Of a stretch of DNA of 64,000 nt, positions 55,201-64,000 are shown piece by piece. This DNA is from Amyloporia xantha. Its lineage: Eukaryota; Basidiomycota; Agaricomycetes; Polyporales; Adustoporiaceae. The stretch spans positions 930,001 to 994,000 of the forward strand of contig JAYKKR010000009.1 of the NCBI GenBank assembly GCA_036971615.1, given 5' to 3'. Position 1 is the first letter of the stretch. Each line of letters starts with the position of its first letter. Made by a program: the position numbers and the translations under genes. The notes under the pieces are model-generated. The model was not told the origin of the DNA and made no database searches. It saw only the letters and a list, made by a program, of their open reading frames with translations.

Positions 55201-58200
55201 TGTGCTGGCTGCTGATAGGTGAACAGGGCGCTGGCAACTAATGATCCTCCCATGGCTCAGGTATCTCACCACTCTAGAAGGACCACAATTTTGAATTAGG
55301 ACTAACTGACCACCGATATCAATCATCCCCGCGTCCGAAAATAGACACGTCTTCAATGGACCGGTCTTGACCTTGATATCGTCGTCCGTTTTGTGCACGT
55401 TGACGGGCGTTTCCTCCCATGATCAACAATCTGGCGGAAGGCGATTGCAGTCGAACGCGGCATGATATCTGATGCAAGGAACAAGGGCGCCTCAAGGCGA
55501 TGAAACAAGGTGCCCTTTCCTATGACATACACTATTCATGGGCACGCAGGAGTGCACGTTTTTCCAGAAGCTCATACGCTGCAAGATCTTTGGGTTCTGC
55601 GAAAATTACGTTCGCACAGTTTTCAAAGCACAAGCCCGCGTTAACGCGCAATATCTCTCGAGGTTTCCGCGCCAGTCCCCCTGCTACCGTGTCGAGCGGC
55701 AGCTACTCCGAAAATACACATGCCCACTATATTGTGCGTGGAGGTAGAAATTCATAACGCTCGTAACGGCACAGTGTAGCTGACTACAGTTTCCTCGCAG
55801 AAAGCAAATAGTAACCCACATAAATCGACATAAGTGGTTTCAATTGATACACAGGTCGTTTCTAATGTATGTGGTTATTTCTTCATTGTGAGGGTCGTAC
55901 TACATAGTGCAATGTTCAGGATAATTCACGGAGGGATGGCTTAGGCCCTCTTACAAACATCGTCATGTTCCGTCCCAGGCTACAACAAGTTTATGCAGTT
56001 CTATGCCAACAGCAATTGAATTCAGTCAACCGCTCATTCGTCGCCTATTCGCACAATTCTGAGCTTCCTCGGGTCCTTTCACGATACCTAGCGTCTACCC
56101 ATTGAGTGCATATCCGTTTGTCAGCAATCAGTACTAATTTTGTTGTGCTGTTCATGTTACCTAGATCTAAAATAAATTTCGAGCAATAGATCATCTGGCA
56201 CTGTGTGCAGGATAAAAGATCATATCGCTGTCACGATCTTCCATTTCATTTGAATCGGTTTCTTGTTTCTTACATGCATACTGGCAGAGTGGGACTCGAA
56301 TCGCCACAGATGTGCATCTAAATGTGTCCAATACAATTCTCTTCACAATCTCAATGTAGTATGCGAAGCCCCCTCAAAATATTCTGCAGAAAGAATCATG
56401 GATCAAAGCTACGTACTCAGAAAGAGGACATCGGTATGTCTACGGCGCTCGGACAGTGTAAAAACTCGAAGTCACCGGGTACCCTACCGACTTGGAGCAC
56501 GTTGACTGCAGCAACGATCCATAGAACCAAAGGCTCTTGTACTGATTGGCAAAGATAAGTCTGCGTGAGACAAATAAAATGGCTCAGAAGAGCGAAGTCT
56601 ACCTATTACGCTATCGCAATCCAAGAATCAACAAGAGACACGGGCAAAAGCTAAATCAACGCACTTTGTGTTCTATCATGTAGACACAAAATCCCCTGGA
56701 TGTTGCGGTTCAGTTCCATTGGCTTCGGGTTGCAGCATGAGATCAGCTCATTCTATGCACTGGCAGGGCCTGCGAGAACAGGTCCTTTTCTCAAATGAAA
56801 CCACGAATTTACACTCCATACTTGTAAGTACATGCAGAGCGCTGCGAGAATGGATCAGAATCGAGGTGCAATAGCAACACAAAGTATAAACCATCTGACC
56901 GTTAGAGAATCTAGGTCTTCCATACTGCTTTCAGCAGCATGGAGGTGGATGTCTACGCAATTGTAGCTGCCGAAGACTCGCAACACTGCCCATGAAGCGA
57001 ATAATGAACTCCTTGGTGATTCTTTTCATCGTGTTATCTCTTGCTTCGTCTTGAACATGCCAACCTTCTGTTCAACAAAGCAAGACCATGCGATACGTTG
57101 CCAGAGGCAGTGTCAGTGACAATACTAGCATAATGCAAGCATAAATTGAAGCAATCTGCTGGCGGATGTCGAGAGAGATACCTACGACTCGGATCGAATC
57201 TATCGCAGAAGCTTCCGAGATAAAGGCGATTAGGCTTCATCTGGACCGAAGTAATATCATATGTGAGCCCGGCTGCGCGAGTTTGAAGGCGGCGATCGAC
57301 GTGTTGTATGAATTAATTTGATCAAGGCGTAGTCATCGTACGCGTGGAAAGCGGTGGCACTGCTTTCAACTTGAAGTACTACTAGTAGCTGGCTTGTCAA
57401 GCATCAGGCTAGCAAACCTCCCACCTTCGAGAGTCTTTTCTTTTGCCAGCTTTTGCCGACCTACATATATGTGTCAATACATGGCACGTGTCATACCTGG
57501 AGCTGCTTGGAGTTGCCATTCCACCAGTCCAGCAAGTCGGTCTGGCATTCTCGTCATTGACTCGCGACTTTGCATTGGTCGCTGTACGCCCTTCATGAAG
57601 CAAATGTAGCTCGTTTGACATGGGGAAAGACCTGGAGCATGTATGCTGCAGTCCTGCATTTTCCTCTCAGACCGACCGGGCATGGTACGCCCTCCTGTCG
57701 AAGCTTTGTGAGTGTACTATACGAGATGTGATCCTGATTCTTCTCAACATGGACTGAATTCGCAGATAGAGCGTTAGCGTCTGATTCTATAGAAAGCCTG
57801 GCAGCGACAGCGCACTGACAAAAGACGGCGTGTCATCACTATCTACGTGAACGATATGAGTATCGAGTTCACAGATGGATCTCTTGAGCTGAAGTTACGG
57901 ATGATTCAGAGCTTCATGCTGTGTAGCGGGAAGGTCTCCTGTATTTCTGAGCCTTGGGTATGTCAATAGCCTACTGCCACTCCGAGGCGCTATCGCTTTG
58001 TCTCTGGAGAACGCATCCAGAAATTGTGGCTAGACAGTATGCTGGAAGATGTATGTGATGGCTCAGTCGTTTTCCCCCTGTTGATGTAGTGCTAATCACA
58101 ACATTCCAAATTCAATTATGCTGACTTCTCTAGGACGGCGTACTTTTTCATTTATACCGGACGATATGTACGGTAGAAGGTATGTCTTCACCATCACTGG

Positions 58201-59349
58201 CAACACGGAGGCATAGTCTCCATAGTAGGATCTTCACCATCACTGGCAACACGGAGGCATAGTCGCCATCGTAGGATCAATAACTTGAAGGGCTGTCCTG
58301 AGTGGCATGGCTCAAAAGACAGTCATGAACTGGTAAATGTGCATCATGATATTCTGAGTTGATCTCGTTCATGCTAAGATGTGACCCAGCGTTGCAGGTT
58401 GTAATACAATCAATGCCGACGAAGAGGACGCACCTGATGCTGAACAGTGTTAGCGTAAGAGTGCACAGTTGACTTCACAGGGAAGAGGCGCCATTCCTCA
58501 TTCCATTCAAAAATCTATCTATCAATGTTTTCCCAAAATAACACCATGGCTCTGTCACAGGTTTGTGTCTTCTAAGGGACTATCTGGTTAGCTCTGCATC
58601 CGCGCTCTTCTGCGTTATCGAGTGATGTGTGGTCTCTGATGTTCAGTCAGAACATTCCCATCTCTACGGGTGTTTTTCACAGCGTTCAAATGCACAGCGC
58701 CTCGTTAAAAGGTAGAAGAGGACGCAGTTCATACGTATGCTTGCTACCGTGTCTTACCCCGCAGCTCCATCCTACAACGGTGTCATGTGGCCTATCCTGG
58801 GGTCCGTAACTCTTACGGTGGCAAACATGTAACGACAATTCAAGGACCGTGACGACATTTCGAGATTTTCGGCTATGACTGAGGCAAACAACTCACTGCT
58901 TGTCTCTGCTTGCTCGTGCCCTCCTGTATCATCATGACTCATTTCCGTGCGTTTAGCCAACAAGCTACCTGCCTAGATGGTCATTTCTCGCCCTCTGCGC
59001 CTGGTCCGACCGGGACACCATTTTTTGGTATTGAATATCCTGCGATCGGTCGCTCGAACATACTGGATCCTGGTTCCGGCTTCTGTTGGATATCTCGCCG
59101 CTGCGTTCCCCCGACGTGCTTCAATTGCGCTCCTGACTAGCGAGATGAAAGTCCATGGCCATCGTTTTGAAGGCCAGCTGGACCCTTTGGACTGGTTACT
59201 GTACGACCTCGCTCCTTTGGTTCCCACTCTCTCTCTCCTGTGGCTTCGTCTACGACGCTACACCTCTGGCGACATTGCTTTACTTCACCATCAACCCTAT
59301 CCTGTCACCTCCACAGTACCGTCCCCGGGCCAGTTATCCTTCGCTTGAG
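52239..59349. other. 7-kb gene-poor region
   Basis: No gene model could be supported on either strand. ORFs near 53568-53998 (minus), 54786-55136 (plus) and 57394-57621 lack motifs and splice consistency. A tRNA-like B box without a matching 5' half lies near 56288-56306. The only clear repeat is at 58185-58276. Confidence 0.5.
58185..58276 (+). repeat. Tandem duplication of a 46-bp unit
   Basis: 58185-58230 and 58231-58276 both begin TCTTCACCATCACTGGCAAC and differ at only two visible positions. Non-coding. Confidence 0.95.
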
Positions 59350-60551
59350 ATGTCGGAAGATCGGTTAGTTGACATCTTTACATCTTGCTTCGATGGTGCT
59401 GTCGACGAGGTGAGCGGGTTTTGGTCTCAATTTTTCCCTACGAGCTGAATGTCTGTAGCTGGGACAGCCTACGGGATTAGCGATGCAGGGCGGAATCTTA
59501 TTTGAAGAGGTGCGAGAATGAAATGTCCATGACTGTTTGACTACTTACTATTGGATAGTATCGTGAGGCATCGGTAGTGCCGCACACGGTAGTGCATCGG
59601 GAGCCCTATGCACCTGTCTACTCGCCAGCCCTACTTTGGTCTATAAATTACACGCAAGCGTTCTACGGACAGGATGATCATTTAGGCATGTCTCATTTCG
59701 GCGGGTACAATGCTGCTCAATACCCATCCGATTCGACCCTCGAATATGTATGGCATCTATGTTCTATGTGCGGTATATAGTGCTGCAACTAATCATTGTA
59801 CAAGGGGAATACAGAGCTGGCACTGCGTCCCGATCCAGCCCATTTTTCTGGGCACGATGTTGTTCAATACCCATCCAATTCGACCCTCGAATATGTATGG
59901 CATCTATGTTCTATGTGCGGCGCATAGCGCTGTGACTAATCATTGTACAAGGGGAATGCAGGGCCGGTATTGGGTCCTGCCGAAGTACCACAGAAGCGCT
60001 ATGTAGCGAGGAACCGATACAATCGATTGAAAGCCGTACGTTATGTTGTGGACGGAAGGGATGGCATTTCGCTGGCAGATGCGCGCGAAGGAAACTTCAC
60101 GGGACTGGAGAACTGGGCCAGTCACGCTTACCCAGAGCTAGACTCCAAAAAGCTCTCTTTGATAATCAATGTGAGTTTGTTTCCGATATGTGCATTCACG
60201 TTCAAGTTGATCCATTATTGCATCAATAGTGGCCCGGCTATGACGGCTATAGCAAGCAGCGTAACTTCCATAATGGGAAGCGCAAGAACCCTACCACTGT
60301 CGCTGAGTTAGCGAAAATGTTTGCTGAGGAGATGGAGCGCCTCCTCAAAGTACGTCTGCACTTATGCTCGCTTGTACCGTTCATCTACATACTCAGCAAC
60401 TCAGAAATATGCCAAGACGCCGGGGGAGGAACCCAGGTGGACGCTCGACTCAGAGTCCAAAACCATCAACTTGAAGGACATCTATTTGACGGAAGTGCAG
60501 CGCGTCTCTCACGCAGGCTTGCAGGCGAAATTTGTGGTGCTCATCCAGTAG
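59350..60551 (+). CDS. W-P-G-Y family protein with a duplicated internal exon
   Basis: Seven exons (59350-59409, 59459-59509, 59559-59747, 59805-59894, 59952-60170, 60230-60349, 60405-60551) are all multiples of three with phase-0 introns. They total 876 nt and 291 residues. The product runs MSEDRLVDIFTSCFDGAVDE...AQYPSDSTLEY | GNTELALRP...VVQYPSNSTLEY | GNAGPVLGPAEVPQKRYVARNRYNRL...VRYVVDGRDGISL...LSLIIN | WPGYDGYSKQRNF...LAKMFAEEMERLLK | KYAKTPGEEPRWTL...LKDIYLTEVQRVSHAGLQAKFVVLIQ. The last two exons match the palindrome-arm copies. It has no signal peptide or catalytic motif and is probably a soluble lineage-specific protein. Exon 4 and its intron are a tandem copy of the end of exon 3 and the following intron. 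Confidence 0.7.
59711..59967 (+). repeat. Direct duplication of an exon end plus intron (147-bp period)
   Basis: About 110 bp starting near 59711 recurs 147 bp further on. It includes AATACCCATCC, the exon end CTCGAATAT, the complete 57-nt intron (59748-59804 versus 59895-59951) and the start of the next exon. Both introns keep GT-AG ends. Confidence 0.9.
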
Positions 60552-61471
60552 GTGAGGCCAGGATCCATCACTCTTCTCATTGGCGTGCTATAACGCACTA
60601 CGACAACAGAGCATCGTGGACATGGGGCATGACGCATCATCAGCAGCGATACTTCGTTCCCTTCGCCATTCAAACCCCTCAACACAATCGTTTTCTCATC
60701 TGCTCTCTTATCCCATAGCCCCATATAATCATCTACGAAACCACACCACGACTCTTCCATGTTTGTACTTACCACTGAAGATATTGCTCGCAGGTACATG
60801 CAATATCAATGATATTCATCACCGACAAGTTGCAAGTACAGACTGCTGTGCTGGAGCTCGCTGTCACCCAGTTTTTATTGAAGTATGAGGCCTCGGAGAG
60901 GGGAGAAGATGAGATATCTATTAGGGCTCTTGAGAAGCCTATATATACTGTAGGTACATGATGCGGGCCACACTGTAACAGTAGAGAACAAAGCAGAAAT
61001 AGTACAATGCCCAGTAAGCGTGGCGGTGGCCTCAAAGCGTACTCGGTCAAAGCGCGGCGGTTGATTGCTTACAACTCCAACAGTTTTGAGGGATATTCTT
61101 GATAGTCGATTGAACGATTGACTGGTAAGCTGAGAGCCTTATGGGTGCAACTTTAAGCCGGGATCTGGTATTGGTTAGCGGTGAAGGAGCAATTGTTCTC
61201 TATTCCTGGGGTGGCTGGAGCGCAGTACTTTGTGCAGAGACGCTCTATAGTACGGAATGTAGACTCGCAGGAAATTTTGTGTAACAGACTTGCTGATTCA
61301 GCCGTGCAGGGAAATTTGTGCAACTTGTCGTCACAAACGGGCGGGTCATACTTATGAATCGTATCTGATCTCGCCCGGCGTTAATCTCGAACCACAGAAC
61401 CACAAAGGAAGCCGCCGGCCGTATACGGTCTCTGATCCGGACAACAGCTAGTCTCCGTGGCTTGACCAATA
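60552..61471. other. Intergenic, no gene seen
   Basis: 3' flank of the W-P-G-Y gene up to the mariner-like MITE. Nothing recognisable. Confidence 0.45.
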
Positions 61472-62164
61472 CTATCAGTGGACCTGGGTTTATAACGGTT
61501 TTCGGTATTCATGCTATAGCTACACATCCGCTCCACATACGCATATGAAATTTATACGAGTTGATGCATCTCCTTCCGCTCTAGAAACCTAGCTAACAAT
61601 GATAGCAGCTGGCATCGTTGTTCTGTTCTCGGATGTCTTCCGGTGCGACATGTAGGCAAAAATACCAGTGTTTATAATTTGGGTCACATGTGTCACGACG
61701 GCAGGGGCACAACTCCGGTCGGCATGCACTGCAGTGATTGTGGCGCGTCCCTGCGAGGTTTACGGCGGAGATCTAAACCATCACGCGCATGTATCCAGTT
61801 GTAACGCTCCATGAGCGAGGGCATCAATGACAACAAATGCGAACACAAGGAAACAAGAAAAGTACATGGGCTTGGCCGTATATTGCATACGAAGACCACA
61901 CAAAAGTTCCAGATTTTTTGGCTAACAGGATCTAGCTCGATACGGCGATCTATGCTCGAAATGGGAGCTTCGAGGTGTAAATCGCGCCTTGCAATGTGTC
62001 TCATTTACAGTCCACGCACAATTTCGTGATTCTGAGTAGGCAGTCTTCTTTGAAATAGTCAAAAGTATTTGTAAACCAAGTTTCATGTTTTTTGAGTGGT
62101 TGTAGATGGAGCTAGACTGGATTTATAAACACTGTCTCAATTATAAACCCAGGGGCACTTATAG
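61472..62164. mobile_element. Mariner-like MITE
   Basis: A 693-bp element with about 24-bp imperfect terminal inverted repeats: CTATCAGTGGACCTGGGTTT on the left and the inverse of CTATAAGTGCCCCTGGGTTT on the right. It is flanked on both sides by TA (61470-61471 and 62165-62166), the insertion signature of Tc1/mariner elements. It encodes no transposase. TTTATAAAC also occurs subterminally near 62122. Confidence 0.7.
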
Positions 62165-63014
62165 TATAGACGAAGACAGTCGTTCGGCTTTATAATGGTC
62201 TGCTCCAGTACGCGCTATCAGGGTGGGGGTTGAGCACTTCGCTTGTGAGGTTCGGCTGTTGCCGAATGGCGACAGCTCAGCCAATAGGAGCGTTCCGGCA
62301 ATCCTCCAGCCGACTCAACGGTCCGTCAACACCGGTCAGGCTTCGCTATAGGGCTAGCCGCTAGCCACAGCCATTGTAGAAACCACTTCATGTATCTACA
62401 TATCTTATGAGATTCGTTACATTACGCATACAATATTAGAGTATCATGGAGCCTCAGCCACAAACAACGGTGGCACGGTAAGGCTATCCAAGTTGGCGGT
62501 GCTATTTCACGTAGATATGGTGAGCTTAGTGCTATTTCACGTAACTATGGTGAGCGCAATACCAAAAGGGCGAGTCTTAGGGCGCATCACTGAGCTGCGC
62601 AAAATCTCTGCTCACGGGGCGAGCGAGCGCGCGCAACAGGGTCGCAGAGTATTCCAAAGTTCTACTTGGTACGGGTACGCGTTGTTGACGCATGCTGACG
62701 CGTATACACGGGCGGCTAATCCGGCAGTTTGCGAAATGCTCAACCCCGGTACAAGTGTCCCGGACAGATCAAGACTAGACAACAGCGGGCCTCAGCGCAT
62801 CTGGTGACACCCTGCACCGTGACGCGTACGCATCATTCCTTCCAATCGGATTCCGGACATTAGCCACTGATAGCACCGCCGCCTTGAACCGTCTCGAGCT
62901 CGGTGTTGTTGCGCAGTGTGAGTGCATATTATTTGGATGTCGCGCCATCAGCCTGAGGCTCTGCCTCATTCTCATATCTCACACAAGCACACTGCAGTCA
63001 GAAGCAGTATCAAC
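62165..63014. other. Non-coding stretch with a 30-bp tandem duplication
   Basis: 62499-62528 and 62529-62558 are two copies of a 30-bp unit containing GTGCTATTTCACGTA and TATGGTGAGC. No supported gene. Confidence 0.55.
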
Positions 63015-64000
63015 TCAGCGAGTAATAATTGTAAATGAAGTCGGTTTCTCCTCCGCGTCCGCTCCATACGGGCCCCACATCTCATTCGGCGTCAGCCCCA
63101 AATTATGTCTAACCAGCCGCAGCTCCCGATCGTTCGCGCACGCCGGGAACTGGCGGTACTCCAGCTCCCGCTCCACGAGCTCTGCCTGGGATAAACACAC
63201 CTATTTCGGCGGCAAGCTGTGCAGCAGACAGTCCAGCGCGTAGTCGATCTTTCCGCCCCTCTTGAAGTAGAACGCGACCGCCTGCTTGTCGCGGCGCGTC
63301 GCACTGTGGGGACGAAATCTGGTGAAATCAACCATTAGATATGGGTAATTTTCGCCCATCTACATGGTTATTTTAGCTAATATCGGGTTGTCCTAACCCA
63401 CCGCGTACATGGTGAAAATAACACGAAAAATGTCCGCTTTCACCATGCAAAATCTTCATTTGCGGTGAAAACAGCCCTGAAGCGGGGTTGAATGACAAGG
63501 GTAAAAGTCACTCCAAATTAACCCGCCTGAGTTTAACCCAGTTACAGGGTGGAAGTGTGATTCAACCCGCCAACTGGGTGACCCTAACCAGCGCCGGCGT
63601 TCACCGTGTCGGGGGCCGGTAGAGCGTCCACGGCAGCTCCCCCGACAGCTTCATCATGGTCCGAGTTTTGAACACCTCTGCTGTGAGGTCAGGAGTGTTC
63701 TCCGCTCTGTTCGGCTCGTGCAGGTTGTTCAGTACGTCTGCGATCGCGCCGAATCACGAGGCGGAAGCCGACGTAGAATGCCTCGTACATGCTCGGCCAC
63801 AGATGCAGGGGAATGTACGCGATGGCGACGTACAAGTCAATGCATCCCGGGTCGGCAGGCTCTCCTCTTCTTTCTTCAAAGTCCTCCGGCGGGTCATCCT
63901 GCATGAGGTCGTGGATGCAGCAGGCATGTTCTGCGGGTGGAGTTGACGCGAAGCAATCAGCTTCGAGCTGCAGACAGCGGCAGGTGCACCTACCCCACAG
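63015..64000 (-). pseudogene. Broken lineage-specific hypothetical gene, runs off the right edge
   Basis: Two coding-like blocks on the minus strand are separated by non-coding sequence. The upstream block enters at the window edge (ACCIHDLMQDDPPEDFEE, ADPGCIDLYVAIAYIPLHLWP). It then shifts frame near 63745-63790 to continue AIADVLNNLHEPNRAENTPD and TMMKLSGELPWTLYRPPT, stopping at 63601. After about 290 bp without coding character, the second block reads TRRDKQAVAFYFKRGGKIDYALDCLLHSLPPK. It then has an in-frame TAG (near 63208) and continues VERELEYRQFPACANDREL and GLTPNEMWGPYGADAEEKP. Both blocks resemble polar, Arg-rich agaricomycete hypothetical proteins, and I know of no function. A frameshift, a stop and an insert together indicate decay. 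Confidence 0.55.
63310..63600. repeat. Non-coding insert with inverted GGTTGAAT/ATTCAACC motifs
   Basis: AT-rich compared with the GC-rich coding blocks around it. It contains GGGGTTGAAT near 63486 and ATTCAACCCG near 63566 in inverse orientation, and several copies of GGGTTA/TAACCC and GGTGAAAA. It may be a small MITE. Exact ends and a target duplication were not resolved. Confidence 0.45.

Noticed and set aside
56288..56306. tRNA-like B box (GATTCGAGTCCCAC on the minus strand)
   Set aside because: No matching 5' acceptor strand or D arm could be found within 100 bp, and the T stem has a mismatch. At most it is a 3' tRNA fragment.

Overview
The window is a piece of a filamentous basidiomycete nuclear genome, most likely an agaricomycete. 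Genes are broken by many 45-65 nt GT-AG introns. The families present (DPB11/TopBP1, MEX67 with a TAP-C tail, mitochondrial uL30, a fungal 7-TM protein, a P450, and secreted repeat proteins) fit that group. No prokaryotic signatures (operons, Shine-Dalgarno sites, CRISPR) are seen. All exon models were spliced by eye. Where all exons were summed (GGCT, 7-TM, NMO, both Myb-like genes, the His-rich protein and the 59.3 kb gene) the total is an exact multiple of three.

Layout. (1) 0-8.5 kb: a ThuA-like gene running off the left edge, a small hypothetical gene, an AIG2/GGCT-like gene with a 24-nt micro-exon, a membrane protein, a coiled-coil protein and an intron-rich acetamidase/formamidase. (2) 10.4-16.6 kb: a striking inverted duplication. 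Two arms of about 3.0 kb, nearly identical, face each other across a 267-bp spacer that holds a 185-bp piece of a DNA-transposon terminal region. Each arm carries the 3' part of a gene family (conserved W-P-G-Y block) whose complete member sits at 59.3-60.6 kb. (3) 17.4-42.9 kb: a dense, mostly housekeeping block with a DUF4139 protein, a 7-TM protein, nitronate monooxygenase, uL30m divergent from DPB11, a secreted EEP-type nuclease, an ankyrin protein, and MEX67 divergent from an AT-hook/Myb-like regulator. (4) 43.4-45.1 kb: two related non-autonomous DNA transposons, one nested in the other, each with a 9-bp target duplication. The outer one is the source family of the piece in the palindrome spacer. 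They lie just upstream of a second Myb-like gene. (5) 47.8-49.2 kb: a secreted His-rich modular protein built by tandem exon-plus-intron duplication. (6) 50.1-52.2 kb: a P450 with an in-frame stop just after its heme cysteine. (7) 52.2-64 kb: gene-poor, with the W-P-G-Y family gene (itself with an exon duplication), a mariner-like MITE and, at the right edge, a decayed lineage-specific gene split by a non-coding insert.

The main points of interest are the 3-kb palindrome and its transposon-end spacer, the exon-duplicating secreted His-rich protein, and the W-P-G-Y family, which recurs in the rearranged parts of the window. I recognise no named function for the last two.
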